Assembly (NCBI RefSeq): GCF_037969875.1
Contig: NZ_CP150218.1
Location: 2,232,001 to 2,296,000 of the forward strand
Direction of reading: 5' to 3'
Length of the DNA stretch: 64,000 nucleotides
DNA from: Paenibacillus sp. FSL R7-0337
Lineage (GTDB): Bacteria; Bacillota; Bacilli; Paenibacillales; Paenibacillaceae
Below the pieces are notes generated by a model. It worked only from the letters and a program-made list of their open reading frames with translations, made no database searches and had not been told where the DNA came from. This document shows positions 1 through 8,487 of the stretch, piece after piece. Every line of letters starts with the position of its first letter. Position 1 is the first letter of the stretch. The translations under genes were made by a program, and so were the position numbers.

Positions 1-82
1 TGTTCCCGCCGCAGCCTGCAAGCACTGTGCCGATCACCAGAACTATTGCGATCATGAGCAATAGACTTTTACTCTTCTTCAT
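1..82 (-). CDS. Lipoprotein, N-terminal fragment (partial)
   Basis: The reverse strand opens with ATG at 82 and encodes MKKSKSLLLMIAIVLVIGTV followed by LAGCGGN, running off the window edge. This is a lipoprotein signal peptide: KK-S-K n-region, hydrophobic core and an LAGC lipobox. The mature protein would be anchored through the diacylated Cys on the outer face of the membrane. A strong AGGGGGAA ribosome binding site lies just upstream (about 90-97). Only the signal peptide is inside the window, so the function cannot be assigned; a substrate-binding or sporulation lipoprotein would both fit. Confidence 0.75.
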   Translation of the reverse strand, partial: MKKSKSLLLMIAIVLVIGTVLAGCGGN

Positions 83-232
83 CTAGCAGTTCCCCCTAAA
101 TAGAATGTGGTATATGGTTTATGATTATACAACCAGTGGTCAAAAAAATCTAGAGCAATATTTTCTGAAAACGACTTTTTTTTAATTCTTTAAAATTTTG
201 TGACGTTGACGCTTCACCGGAGCAGTGGAACA

Positions 233-619
233 TTACATCGCTTGTGATATGTATTGAATGAGGCCTACAACCATAAATAATACGTAACCTACGCCCAGGA
301 AAAAGAAAGAAAGCCGCCATACAGCACGAAGTAACCGTTTTCCGTCCACCCCTCCTTTGAGGCGGTTTTGCGCGCCGCCAATCAGTCCGGCGGATATTAA
401 TACAATAAGTAGTATAAGAAAGAATCCAAAGGTTGAGTCAAAAATAATATTGAACAGTCCCGAAACTGACAGCAATAAAAATAAAGTTGTTACATCCATC
501 GCCAGCATCATCGTTTTCCTCTTATCATGCCTGAGCCCGATTCCTGCGAAATACACAATCAAAAAAGGAACAATCGGAATAACGCTTAACACGCCGAACG
601 AATTCCGGAGAAATTCCAA
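233..619 (-). CDS. DUF3397 family membrane protein
   Basis: Predicted 128-residue integral membrane protein with about four hydrophobic segments (near residues 8-27, 38-58, 63-80 and 100-122) and short charged loops such as RHDKRK. The size, the topology and the position directly downstream of panE match the DUF3397 family of Bacillales, which has no established function. It starts 6 nt after the panE stop codon, so the two are probably co-transcribed. The family call rests on recognition of sequence and context; the role is unknown. Confidence 0.7.
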   Translation of the reverse strand: MEFLRNSFGVLSVIPIVPFLIVYFAGIGLRHDKRKTMMLAMDVTTLFLLLSVSGLFNIIFDSTFGFFLILLIVLISAGLIGGAQNRLKGGVDGKRLLRAVWRLSFFFLGVGYVLFMVVGLIQYISQAM

Positions 620-625
620 ACAGCT

Positions 626-1606
626 TCACCCCTCCCTCACAGTCATGCCTTCTACCAGTCCGCATATCCAGCGGTGGAGCGGAGCCTGAACGCCCTGCTG
701 CAGCCCCATATCTACAATGCTTCCGTTAATCCAGCGGATTTCAGTCTCCCTTGCAGCAAGTACATCAGCCAGCATCGATGATGTATTGCCCGAGGTTGCG
801 CGGCACACTTCAAGAATGGCCTCCCAGGCACCATGCTCAAGGGAAATCCCGCAGGCCTCTAATATCCCGGCTGCCTCTGTATACAGTTCCTTCATAAGCT
901 GTACACGTGCAGTGGAGGCCAGTAATTCGCCGTTCCGGACCCGCCAAATGGCGGTTAGAGGATTAATGACAGCATTGATCAGAAGCTTCCGGTAAATGAT
1001 GGTATCCACTTCTTTCGACAGAGAAGCGTGAAATCCTGCTGAGGCAAGAGCTTCTATGAAACTAATTATAGCCTCAGGCTCAGATGCCTGCAGATCAGTT
1101 TCATGAATATTAATAGTAGAGCTGCTCTTCCCTATACATATTTCCCCTTTACCAGCATGAATAACCTCTGTTAATGTTTTCCTCTTGGCCGCCTCTGTTG
1201 TTACAGCCGCCCAGATGGATGACCCCGGCAACAGCCCCCTGAGCAGCTCCAGATGTCCGCAGCCGTTCTGGAATCCTACGATGACAAGCTTCCTGGCGCT
1301 TAGCGGCCGGAGAATCTCTGGCAAAGACTCATGAAGCACCTTCTGCTTAACCGTTAAAAGCGTAACCTCCCCGGGCTTGTCCAGCTGACACTGTGTATAT
1401 TCTTGTACCGGCGCAGCGGAGAAACTCCCTCCTGGAAGCCGTGTTGCCTCCCTGCCATCTTCATAGCTGACAGTCAGCCCCTCTGCGGTTAGCGCCCTGC
1501 TCTGCTCCTTCCCCCTGCACCATATCCGCACTTCAGCCCCGCCGGCAATCAGCCGTCCTGCAAGCAGCAGGCCCAGTGACCCCGCGCCTATCACATCTAC
1601 TCTCAT
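626..1606 (-). CDS. panE: 2-dehydropantoate 2-reductase (ketopantoate reductase)
   Basis: 326 residues, the usual length for ApbA/PanE. The N-terminus VDVIGAGSLGLLLAGRL contains the GxGxxG Rossmann motif for NADPH, and the C-terminal helical domain has the KLLINAVINPLTAIWRVRNG segment that includes the family's catalytic Lys and an Asn. It reduces ketopantoate to pantoate for pantothenate and CoA synthesis in the cytoplasm. It sits beside an RsfA-type gene, as in the Bacillus ylbO-ylbQ region, and not with panBCD. It could act on other 2-oxoacids, since Bacillales often carry more than one paralogue. Confidence 0.88.
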   Translation of the reverse strand: MRVDVIGAGSLGLLLAGRLIAGGAEVRIWCRGKEQSRALTAEGLTVSYEDGREATRLPGGSFSAAPVQEYTQCQLDKPGEVTLLTVKQKVLHESLPEILRPLSARKLVIVGFQNGCGHLELLRGLLPGSSIWAAVTTEAAKRKTLTEVIHAGKGEICIGKSSSTINIHETDLQASEPEAIISFIEALASAGFHASLSKEVDTIIYRKLLINAVINPLTAIWRVRNGELLASTARVQLMKELYTEAAGILEACGISLEHGAWEAILEVCRATSGNTSSMLADVLAARETEIRWINGSIVDMGLQQGVQAPLHRWICGLVEGMTVREG

Positions 1607-1680
1607 GCTAAACCCTGCCCCCTGCTATGCCTTGCTCCAATAATTTTCCTAATTATATCCTGCTTGTCTCTGCAAAAGCA

Positions 1681-1728
1681 AAACAAAAACCCTGCTAATC
1701 CGTTGCTGTAACGCACGCGGACGCAGGG
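1681..1728 (-). terminator. Rho-independent terminator of the RsfA-family gene
   Basis: On the minus strand CCCTGC pairs with GCAGGG and is followed by TTTTTGTTTTG. The large loop holds a small inner CGTT/AACG hairpin. It lies directly downstream of the 1746-2393 gene and separates it from panE. Confidence 0.65.
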
Positions 1729-1745
1729 CTTGCTGCCTAAATCTT

Positions 1746-2393
1746 CTATTCAATCCGTTCCAGGTTTCCGTTCGCATCCATTTTGAAGCGGGTTTTCTCT
1801 TCATCCTCTTCATTAAGAAAAGCCAGCCTGCGGGCACGGTCCATAATCTGGATCAGCGCCTTGTAATCATCATTAACCACACGGTAATCGCTCTGGGCAA
1901 GATTGACTTCTCTGGATAGACGTTCATTCTCTACTCTCAGTTCTGAAAGTTCCTCTTCCTTCTCCCGCAGATCACGCTCTAGCATCTTAAGCTGTCTTCC
2001 GGCCTCCTGGAACGTTCCTTTCCATTGCCGCAAAAAGCGGATGACGGCATCGATAGACAAGCTGTTCTCGCTTAATCCTTCGCTGCGGCTGTAGTCTTCC
2101 TCAATGTCACCGAGAATCAGTCCGGCGACCTGTGCCCCGCGCGAGGCAGGCTGTTTTTTCAGATAGCTCCGTTTCTGGCGCTGTCCTTTGGCAATCCCAA
2201 TGGCATCCTCATAGCTTTTGCGCACACAGCTGTTCCAGCGGAAACCGCAGGCCGCCGAAGTTCTGCCGATTTTTTCACCCACCTCTTCAAAAGCAGCAAG
2301 CTGTGTGCTGCCCTCGCGGATATGACGCAGCGTTATTTCTGCCAATATCAGATCATCTTCTGCACTCCAAGCATCCTGTCTAACGGCTGTCAT
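1746..2393 (-). CDS. RsfA-family (Myb-like) sporulation transcription regulator
   Basis: About 215 residues. The N-terminal MTAVRQDAWSAEDDLILAE is the family's Myb/SANT-like DNA-binding start, and RTSAACGFRWNSCVRKSY is the recognition-helix region. A long heptad-like coiled coil follows (about residues 120-190, rich in LREKEEELSELR-type repeats). In B. subtilis RsfA modulates sigma-F-dependent prespore expression, and the YlbO paralogue lies beside ylbQ (panE), the context seen here. The start at 2393 is chosen over an upstream ATG at 2420 because GGAGGG lies 9 nt before it and homologues begin MTAxRQDAW. The targets of this copy are unknown. Confidence 0.85.
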   Translation of the reverse strand: MTAVRQDAWSAEDDLILAEITLRHIREGSTQLAAFEEVGEKIGRTSAACGFRWNSCVRKSYEDAIGIAKGQRQKRSYLKKQPASRGAQVAGLILGDIEEDYSRSEGLSENSLSIDAVIRFLRQWKGTFQEAGRQLKMLERDLREKEEELSELRVENERLSREVNLAQSDYRVVNDDYKALIQIMDRARRLAFLNEEDEEKTRFKMDANGNLERIE

Positions 2394-2660
2394 AAAGCCT
2401 AACCCTCCTAACAACATCATGAAATAACCATCTTCAGAACCGGCAGCTCCGCCGGGTAGTGAATAGGGATAAAAGCTGCTTACTACATTTCTATGCCTCT
2501 ATTAGAGTTCATAGAATCTATTTGATACTAATTTGTATTGCCAATTTGTCTGCACCTCATACTACTTTTGCTATAAATTCTCCCCTTCCGCTCAGAGGGC
2601 TTGTGTCAATAATAAAAATCATATATTTTATGAAATTTTGAATTTTTTTCAATGAATTCG
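2394..2660. other. Intergenic region upstream of RsfA-family and DUF2626 genes
   Basis: AT-rich spacer between divergent genes. No conserved open frame with a ribosome binding site was found. It should hold the RsfA-family promoter on the minus strand, but no convincing -35/-10 pair was seen there. The plus-strand promoter for the next gene follows at 2661. Confidence 0.5.
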
Positions 2661-2689
2661 TTTACAGTGTTTTAGAGAGCCGTTATAAT
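2661..2689 (+). promoter_or_regulatory. SigA-type promoter of the DUF2626 gene
   Basis: TTTACA (2661-2666), a 17-nt spacer, then a perfect TATAAT (2684-2689). Transcription would start near 2696, about 45 nt before the start codon. Confidence 0.75.
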
Positions 2690-2739
2690 AAATGGTAAGC
2701 AGCTGTTAGCCGGATTCATACTGGAAGGGGGACCCTCTC

Positions 2740-2976
2740 TTGGACCGCATGTTTCGCGTTTTAGGATTTTTTACACTCACCATCGGACTTATGGCTTTTG
2801 CCGGTAATCTGACGGAAATGGCCCTGCTATTCTTTTTGCAAACCGCTTTTTTTGTCATTCTGGGCTATATGAAATTTACGGAAAAGACCTACATCCTGCT
2901 CTTTTGGGGGTATATGATCCTGACGTTTACAGGCTTCAGCTATTGGACGATATTTGAGATGGAATTGCCGCTCTAA
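2740..2976 (+). CDS. DUF2626 (YqgY-like) small membrane protein
   Basis: 78-residue hydrophobic protein with three membrane segments and an N-terminal MDRMFRVLGF typical of the DUF2626 family (B. subtilis YqgY). It uses a TTG start, supported by GGAAGGGGGA ending 8 nt upstream; the internal ATG at codon 4 has no independent site. It is monocistronic, with its own consensus promoter and terminator. The family function is not established. Confidence 0.8.
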   Translation: MDRMFRVLGFFTLTIGLMAFAGNLTEMALLFFLQTAFFVILGYMKFTEKTYILLFWGYMILTFTGFSYWTIFEMELPL

Positions 2977-2991
2977 CGCATATATAGAAAT

Positions 2992-3037
2992 GAACGGATA
3001 TGGCTTCTTGCCTTCAAGAAGCATTTCCGTTCTTTTT
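2992..3037 (+). terminator. Terminator of the DUF2626 gene
   Basis: A long imperfect stem pairs GAACGGA...GGCTTCTT with AAGAAGC...TCCGTTC and is followed by TTTTTGTTTG. Confidence 0.85.
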
Positions 3038-3147
3038 GTTTGCAAAATTGTAGTTCGGGGGGACGCAAAACAGGGTATGATATTTTAACAGGCTGAAACA
3101 TATTAATAGTACATACCTGTCTAACTCTGTTCAAGGTGGTGGTGCAA

Positions 3148-4284
3148 GTGTTATCCCGTAATACGGTTCGCCGGTTATTCGCAGCAATATTGATCCTCAC
3201 CTGCATCGCTATGCCGCCGGCTTCTCCGGTGTATCTGTCCGCCGGTTCCGGCTTCACTTCAGGAGTCAGCGCTCCGCCGCCCTCTATGCCGGATGATGAA
3301 GCGACCCGCAAGCTGCTGGAGCAGACGCTGTCCTCTGCAGAGATTGAACGTGAGATTGCCCGGATTACCGCAGAACAACAGACGCTGGAGCACAAAGCCG
3401 CTGCGCTGGAAGAGCAGGCTGCTGCCAAACAGAGTAATATCGCAGATCAGCAGGAACGGGCGGGCGCTGTTGTGCGGGCCTATTATATGGGGGAGCGGGA
3501 TGGACTTCTTACCGCATTCCTCTCCGCCAAAAGCATCAGCAGGCTAATCGCTCTATTCGACTATTATGAGATTATTATGGGGCAGGACCGGAAGACGCTC
3601 ACGGAATATGAGATGCAGTACAAGGATTTAAAAAGCACACTCACGGCCGCCCGGCGCAGCAGTCAGGAGCTGGCAGAGCTCAAAACAGCGCTCGAAGCGC
3701 AGCAGAAGCGTGTGCTTGCCTTAGATAAGGAGATTACAGGCGGGATTCAGGCCAGTACAGATCCTGAGAGTATGGAGCGGCTGCTGGAGGAGTTCAGTAA
3801 ATATTGGGAGAATATCGGCCTGCATGAGGTGCGGAAGTATTTCAAAGCGCTGGCTTCTGCCATGAAGCAGCTGCCGGAGTTCGTCCAGAGCCGGGATGGC
3901 GTACTGGTGCGCAAGGGGATGACCTATAATCTGGCCCTGTCCGAAAAGGATCTGAATGAGTTCCTGGTCACCCAGAACCCGCTGTTTGAGGATTTCCGGT
4001 TTGCGTTCAAGGATAATTCAGTCTCGGCAACGGGTAAAAGCGGGGGCTTGTCGCTGTCGCTGACCGGCCGCTATACCATACAGCAGGAGCCTGTCAACGG
4101 CTTGATGTTCCATGTTGATCATGTTGTATTCAATGGTCTGGATCTGCCGGATACCACCCGCCAGGCTCTGGAGGAAGAATTCGATCTCGGCTTCTATCCG
4201 GCGAAGATCGTCTCCTTCCTGCAGGCCACCGAGGTCGCAAGCTCGGACGGCATTCTGCATGTGAAGCTGTCCCTCTCATTCTAA
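3148..4284 (+). CDS. Exported coiled-coil protein with PcsB/CwlO-type N-terminal domain
   Basis: About 378 residues. An N-terminal signal sequence (RRLFAAILILTCIAM core) is followed by a coiled coil (about residues 55-115 and 150-200). This contains the YYMGERDGLLTAFLSAKS segment typical of the regulatory coiled coil of PcsB/CwlO-type cell-wall hydrolases. The remaining 180 residues carry no NlpC/P60, CHAP or LysM signature that I recognise. It may be a regulator or partner of a wall hydrolase instead of an enzyme. GTG at 3148 is preferred because AAGGTGGT ends 7 nt upstream; in-frame GTG codons from 3136 overlap that site. Its 3' end overlaps the convergent gene by 9 nt. Confidence 0.65.
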   Translation: MLSRNTVRRLFAAILILTCIAMPPASPVYLSAGSGFTSGVSAPPPSMPDDEATRKLLEQTLSSAEIEREIARITAEQQTLEHKAAALEEQAAAKQSNIADQQERAGAVVRAYYMGERDGLLTAFLSAKSISRLIALFDYYEIIMGQDRKTLTEYEMQYKDLKSTLTAARRSSQELAELKTALEAQQKRVLALDKEITGGIQASTDPESMERLLEEFSKYWENIGLHEVRKYFKALASAMKQLPEFVQSRDGVLVRKGMTYNLALSEKDLNEFLVTQNPLFEDFRFAFKDNSVSATGKSGGLSLSLTGRYTIQQEPVNGLMFHVDHVVFNGLDLPDTTRQALEEEFDLGFYPAKIVSFLQATEVASSDGILHVKLSLSF

Positions 4285-5508
4285 AGGAAGCTTTACTACC
4301 GCTTCATAAGCGGCGGCATTGAGCTTGCCGGTTAACAAATCAAGTGCTGCCTCCGCCTTCCGGCTCCACTCTGCCTCAGAGCCGGGACCGGGGGTATTAT
4401 CCTCTGCAAGGAACCAGCCGGCGTCCATTGGCAGCTTGCCAATCTTGGGCTGAGCGGAGCGGTACAACTCATCCAGTGCCGGCAGACGGTCCGTGTTCTC
4501 CAGCCATTCCAGCTGGGCCGTGCTTGAAGTGACGTAGGCGAGCCATTTGACCGCTGCTTCCGGACTGCCTGATTGTGCCGGAAGGGCAAAAAAGCGGCTG
4601 TGAATAACCTCATAGCTTGATATACCCTCCTGCTTCTTCGGCATCTGCACCGCCAGCGTCGAATTCCCGTGCTTCTTCCACTCCGAGAGCGGCACAGCCG
4701 CCACCGCAAGCTTCCCATCCTGCAGCAGCCCCCAGATCTCCTTATTGAACCGGCTGGTCAGATACAAAGAGCTGCGCGCTGCTTCTGTCCACTGAGCCTG
4801 CTCAAGGCTGGCGGAGTGCAGACTGCTGCCCATGCTATGCAGCACGGCGGCATACCCGTAAGGATTCCGCGTATCCATAGCCAGCAGATAACGCTTCTTC
4901 TCCGGTTCCTCCTTCAGCCGGCTTAGCAGCATATTCCACTGCTCCAGGCTTGCGGGCACCTCTGCAAGACCCATTCCGGCGAGCCGCTCCGGCGAATACA
5001 CGAGGACATAGGGATCGATATCCAGCGGCACTCCCCAGTTATATCCGTTCCACTGCATCTGCGGAATCAGCATCGTAAGCGGCGTGCTCCCGGGAACACT
5101 TTGGTAGATATCTACAGGCAGCAAATAGCCCCTGGTGGCCAGATCATAAATGCTGTGACCGTCCAGCATCACGATATCCGGGCTTGTCCCAATGGTTAGT
5201 TCATCACGCACCTGTGCTCCCACGTCTTCCGCCTCCACATTCTTAAGGATCACGCTGACTCCGCTGGATAAAGTGTACTCTTTGCTAATCTGCTCCAATA
5301 CGCTGAACTCCTCTGTACTGAGTGAGACGCGGATCTGGAGGCTCTCGATTTCCCCTGCTTCCCCTGAAGGAGGACGCTCTGATTGGTCCAGCGGCTGTCT
5401 GGGCGGATAGCTTCCATGATCCGTATTCAGCTCCATGCTGGGTGACAGGCTTGTCAGGGCCAGCAGCAGAACTGCAAACAGCAGCCAGTAATTTTTGCGT
5501 TTCAGCAC
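4276..5508 (-). CDS. Extracellular solute-binding protein (family 1-like), orphan
   Basis: 410 residues. The N-terminal MLKRKNYWLLFAVLLLALTS is a signal peptide or anchor. The body resembles family 1 sugar-binding proteins: an early SPDIVMLDGHSIYDLATRGYL segment, NGYNWGVPLDIDPYVLVYS, and a C-terminal AVKWLAYVTSS helix. Such proteins deliver oligosaccharides or similar ligands to an ABC permease. Two oddities stand out. There is no lipobox Cys after the hydrophobic core, although Gram-positive binding proteins are normally lipoproteins. No permease or ATPase gene lies nearby. It could be a sensor-associated or divergent binding protein; the ligand is unknown. Confidence 0.75.
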   Translation of the reverse strand: MLKRKNYWLLFAVLLLALTSLSPSMELNTDHGSYPPRQPLDQSERPPSGEAGEIESLQIRVSLSTEEFSVLEQISKEYTLSSGVSVILKNVEAEDVGAQVRDELTIGTSPDIVMLDGHSIYDLATRGYLLPVDIYQSVPGSTPLTMLIPQMQWNGYNWGVPLDIDPYVLVYSPERLAGMGLAEVPASLEQWNMLLSRLKEEPEKKRYLLAMDTRNPYGYAAVLHSMGSSLHSASLEQAQWTEAARSSLYLTSRFNKEIWGLLQDGKLAVAAVPLSEWKKHGNSTLAVQMPKKQEGISSYEVIHSRFFALPAQSGSPEAAVKWLAYVTSSTAQLEWLENTDRLPALDELYRSAQPKIGKLPMDAGWFLAEDNTPGPGSEAEWSRKAEAALDLLTGKLNAAAYEAVVKLPLE

Positions 5509-5834
5509 ATGCGCTCTCTCCTTCAGCGTTTCTTATTCCTCATTTTAGCAGAGATGCTGGCGCTTGTCTTGGGTTGTGAAACCGTTCTCTTTATATAGAA
5601 GGAAACGGTGGGATTGTTCAGTGCAGGTTAAAACCCAGGTGCGCAAGACGCTGCGTGTGCGGATTATTCTTCCGATCGCTGTTAAAGCCCGATTTCTTAT
5701 TCAATAACTGATTAGAGGTTGAAATCCGTCTTTAAAGGCGAACGCTACGCTTCTCCAGAACAATTCCGCTCCCTCCGCTGATCGCACTTTTTAACTGCAC
5801 AAAAACTCTCCCGCCGCTTCCGGGGGCGGGCAGC
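5509..5834. other. Intergenic region, no gene seen
   Basis: No frame with a ribosome binding site and no tRNA-like fold was seen. It contains a GC-rich inverted repeat near 5809-5830 (CCCGCCGC...GGGGGCGGG). The 5734-5790 stretch is compositionally like intergenic filler. The promoter for the solute-binding protein gene should lie just upstream of 5508 but is not obvious. Confidence 0.45.
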
Positions 5835-5863
5835 AAAAAGCCGGGAGTCTTGAGCTCCCGGCT
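5835..5863 (-). terminator. Terminator of ylaK
   Basis: On the minus strand AGCCGGGAG pairs with CTCCCGGCT, followed by TTTTTG. It lies 24 nt after the ylaK stop codon. Confidence 0.85.
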
Positions 5864-5886
5864 GGAATAAGGTTTGTTGTTGGAGG

Positions 5887-7218
5887 TTAGAGCAGATCGG
5901 CGGCCAGCTGAGCCAGATGCGAACGCTCGCCCTTTTCCAGTGTAATATGTCCGCTAATGCCCTGCTGCTTAAACTTCTCAACGATATAGCTGAGGCCGTT
6001 GCTCGCAGCATCCAGATAAGGGTGGTCAATCTGCTCGGGGTCCCCCATCAGGATCACCTTACTGCCCTCGCCGGCCCGGGAGACAATCGTCTTCACTTCG
6101 TGGCGGGACAGGTTCTGCGCCTCATCAATGATAATGAACTGCGACGGAATGGAGCGGCCGCGGATATAGGTCAGCGCCTCTACCTGGATACTTCCCAGCC
6201 CCATCAATATTTTATCGATATCCCCTGCCTTCTTGGTGTCGAACAGGAATTCGAGGTTATCATAAATCGGCTGCATCCATGGACGGAGCTTCTCATCCTT
6301 CTCTCCTGGCAGATAGCCGATATCCTTACCCATCGGTACCACCGGGCGGGCAATCAGCAGCTTCTTGTATTTGTGTTCATCCTCTACCTTGAACAACCCG
6401 GCGGCTAACGCCAGCAGCGTCTTGCCTGTACCCGCCTTGCCCGTGATGGTCACCAGCGGAATATCATCATTCAGCAGAAGCTCAAGTGCCATCCGCTGCT
6501 GTGCATTCCGGGCGCTGATGCCCCATACCGCATCGTTGCCCAGATAGAGCGGCTCCAGACGGGAGGCATCACTGTTGACCTTCAGAAGCGCAGATTTGCC
6601 GCTGCCGATCTCATCCTTCAGAATTACGAATTCATGCGGATACAGCGGATAGGACAGCGACAGCTGCTTCGTGGACAGGAACCGGTGACTGTAATATTCA
6701 TCAATCAGTGAAGGATGGGCCATCAGCGACTGGCAGCCGGAATAGAGCTCATTCAGATCGCCGGTGCGGTCGGACAGATAATCCTCCGGAGTTATGCCAA
6801 GCACATCCGCTTTGATGCGGACGAGAACATCTTTACTTACAAGTACCACAGGACTCGGGTCAGCCTTCTCGTTCTCCTCATGGAGATAATTGAGCGCTAC
6901 AGCCAATATCCGGTTGTCATTGGAGATTTCGCCGAACATCTCCTGTACCTTGACGAAGCTTCGGTGGTTAAGCTCCACCTTCAGCGTGCCTCCATGGTCC
7001 AGTACCACCCCGCTATGCAGGTGGCCCAGCTCCCGGAGCCCGTCTAACAGACGCGATACGGTGCGGGCGTTGCGGCCGATTTCATCGGCATTACGCTTCT
7101 TGGAGTCGATTTCTTCCAGGACTACAGCAGGAATGACCACCTCATTCGCCTTGAAAGCAAAAATCGAATTGGGGTCGTGCAACAGCACGTTAGTGTCCAG
7201 TACGAATATCTTTTTCAT
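5887..7218 (-). CDS. ylaK: PIN domain-PhoH ATPase fusion (YlaK family)
   Basis: 443 residues. The N-terminal PIN nuclease domain starts KKIFVLDTNVLLHDPN (first acidic residue in LDTN) with further acidic residues to about residue 150. It is followed by a PhoH-type P-loop ATPase with Walker A GKAGTGKT and Walker B IIIDEAQN. This is the PIN-PhoH (PhoH2/VapC-like) architecture, thought to couple RNA unwinding and cleavage; it is distinct from the shorter phoH at 41141. The start at 7218 is preferred over 7254 because GGAGGGG lies 5 nt upstream and homologues begin MKKIFVLDTN. It is divergent from ylaJ, as in Bacillus. Confidence 0.9.
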   Translation of the reverse strand: MKKIFVLDTNVLLHDPNSIFAFKANEVVIPAVVLEEIDSKKRNADEIGRNARTVSRLLDGLRELGHLHSGVVLDHGGTLKVELNHRSFVKVQEMFGEISNDNRILAVALNYLHEENEKADPSPVVLVSKDVLVRIKADVLGITPEDYLSDRTGDLNELYSGCQSLMAHPSLIDEYYSHRFLSTKQLSLSYPLYPHEFVILKDEIGSGKSALLKVNSDASRLEPLYLGNDAVWGISARNAQQRMALELLLNDDIPLVTITGKAGTGKTLLALAAGLFKVEDEHKYKKLLIARPVVPMGKDIGYLPGEKDEKLRPWMQPIYDNLEFLFDTKKAGDIDKILMGLGSIQVEALTYIRGRSIPSQFIIIDEAQNLSRHEVKTIVSRAGEGSKVILMGDPEQIDHPYLDAASNGLSYIVEKFKQQGISGHITLEKGERSHLAQLAADLL

Positions 7219-7324
7219 GTTATCCCCTCCACAGCGCCTGGTTTGATTGATCATACATAACTCTTTTCAGCAAGGGCAAGATAAGGTAAATTACTAGTTC
7301 TCAGGCTGAAAGGAGTACTCACAT

Positions 7325-7900
7325 ATGAGAAAATCAATGTGTCTGTTGCTGGTACTGCTGCTGCTGACAAGCTGCGGTATCGCTAATAAAGAGACATCAC
7401 CCTCTCCTCAGGATAAACAGTCGGCTGAAGCGGTGCACAGCCAGGGGAACCGCGGAGTGCGGACATTGTCGGAAGATGGTACAGCCGTACAGGAGGCCAC
7501 CCCGGATTCGAAACAACCTTCAGAAGGCAAGCACGACAGCGATGTGGCACTCAAGGATCATTTTGAACAATTAGCGCGAAGAGTCCCAGGTGTGGAAGGC
7601 GTCCACTGTGTCGTCATGAACAACCTTGCCGTGGTCGGCATTGATGTGGACGGCGCCCTTACCCGTTCGCGGGTCGGAAGTGTGAAATATTCAGTAGCTG
7701 AAGCGATCCGCAAGGACCCGAGGGGCGTAAGAGTCCTGGTGACTGCCGACATGGACCTCAGCAGCAGGCTGGCCGAGATGGGCAAGCATATCTCCAAGGG
7801 CAACCCGGTCTCGGGCTTCGCCTCCGAGATGGCCGATATTATCGGCCGGATCATTCCGCAGCTGCCGGAGGATATTGAGCCGCAAGGCAATACCCGATAG
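7325..7900 (+). CDS. ylaJ: YhcN/YlaJ-family sporulation lipoprotein
   Basis: 191 residues. A lipoprotein signal with lipobox LTSC (Cys 17) is followed by a polar, low-complexity linker to about residue 75. Then comes the YhcN/YlaJ domain (LARRVPGVEGVHCVVMNN, followed by a predicted beta-alpha-beta fold). Family members are spore-associated lipoproteins found in the inner membrane or coat of endospores. AAAGGAGT lies upstream of the ATG. It is divergent from ylaK and ends in a shared bidirectional terminator. Confidence 0.85.
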   Translation: MRKSMCLLLVLLLLTSCGIANKETSPSPQDKQSAEAVHSQGNRGVRTLSEDGTAVQEATPDSKQPSEGKHDSDVALKDHFEQLARRVPGVEGVHCVVMNNLAVVGIDVDGALTRSRVGSVKYSVAEAIRKDPRGVRVLVTADMDLSSRLAEMGKHISKGNPVSGFASEMADIIGRIIPQLPEDIEPQGNTR

Positions 7901-7912
7901 GAGCTAATTTCA

Positions 7913-7945
7913 AAAAAAGCCTAGTGATAGCACACTAGGCTTTTT
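7913..7945. terminator. Bidirectional terminator between ylaJ and the PNPOx-like gene
   Basis: AGCCTAGTG and CACTAGGCT form a perfect 9-bp stem, preceded by an A tract and followed by TTTTTG, so it can stop transcripts from both sides. The TAG stop codon of the convergent minus-strand gene (7935-7937) is inside the stem. Confidence 0.9.
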
Positions 7946-8387
7946 GCATGGCGGCAAACACTTGTCCGTCCAGCTTCTCAGCCGCACGTGCATCGTATAC
8001 CTTCGCATATTTCGGAGCAGATTCCAGGTGCGCACCATAGAACAGCGCATTGCGGACCGCTTCAATCTCAATATCAAAACAGCACATCTTAAACGGAACA
8101 TCCGGCAACGGGTCCAGCCGAACCGCAGCATGACCATTAATGGCATGCACCGTCCCTTCGCCAAACACGGTAATCGTTACCCTGGGATTAACCTTCATGT
8201 TGTTCACCAGTCTGGAGCGGTGGTCCACAGCCAGCCGGACAATGGAAGGGCTCACAGCATAGATCCAGGAGATCGCAGTCGACGTAGGTCCTCCGGATTC
8301 TGCATCCACAGTATTAAGAAGAACAAACGTCTCCGATTGCAGCATAGCTAGCAGAGTTTCATTGAGCTGAGCAACGGCTTCAGACAT
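7935..8387 (-). CDS. Pyridoxamine 5'-phosphate oxidase-like flavin/heme-fold protein
   Basis: About 150 residues with the split-barrel FMN-binding fold: a SETFVLLNTVDAESGGPTS strand pair, then AISWIYAV, LAVDHRSRLVNNMKVNPRVTI and a C-terminal helix. PNPOx-like proteins bind FMN, F420 or heme; few are true PdxH enzymes, and the specific PdxH signature is absent. The start at 8387 is chosen over 8423 because AGGGGG lies 7-8 nt before it and 8423 is almost at the predicted transcription start. Its position beside ylaJ/ylaK matches the Bacillus yla region. The substrate is unknown. Confidence 0.75.
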   Translation of the reverse strand: MSEAVAQLNETLLAMLQSETFVLLNTVDAESGGPTSTAISWIYAVSPSIVRLAVDHRSRLVNNMKVNPRVTITVFGEGTVHAINGHAAVRLDPLPDVPFKMCCFDIEIEAVRNALFYGAHLESAPKYAKVYDARAAEKLDGQVFAAMQKA

Positions 8388-8431
8388 AGTTACAGGCCCC
8401 CTATGCGGCAAGAATACTTTCAATTTATTAT

Positions 8432-8461
8432 ATTATAGCACAGGACGAAACTTGCATTCAA
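8432..8461 (-). promoter_or_regulatory. SigA-type promoter of the PNPOx-like gene
   Basis: On the minus strand TTGAAT, an 18-nt spacer, then a perfect TATAAT (plus-strand 8432-8437). Transcription would begin near 8425, leaving a leader of about 40 nt before the start at 8387. Confidence 0.7.
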
Positions 8462-8487
8462 TTTACAGATTGTACCCTGCCCGCTGC

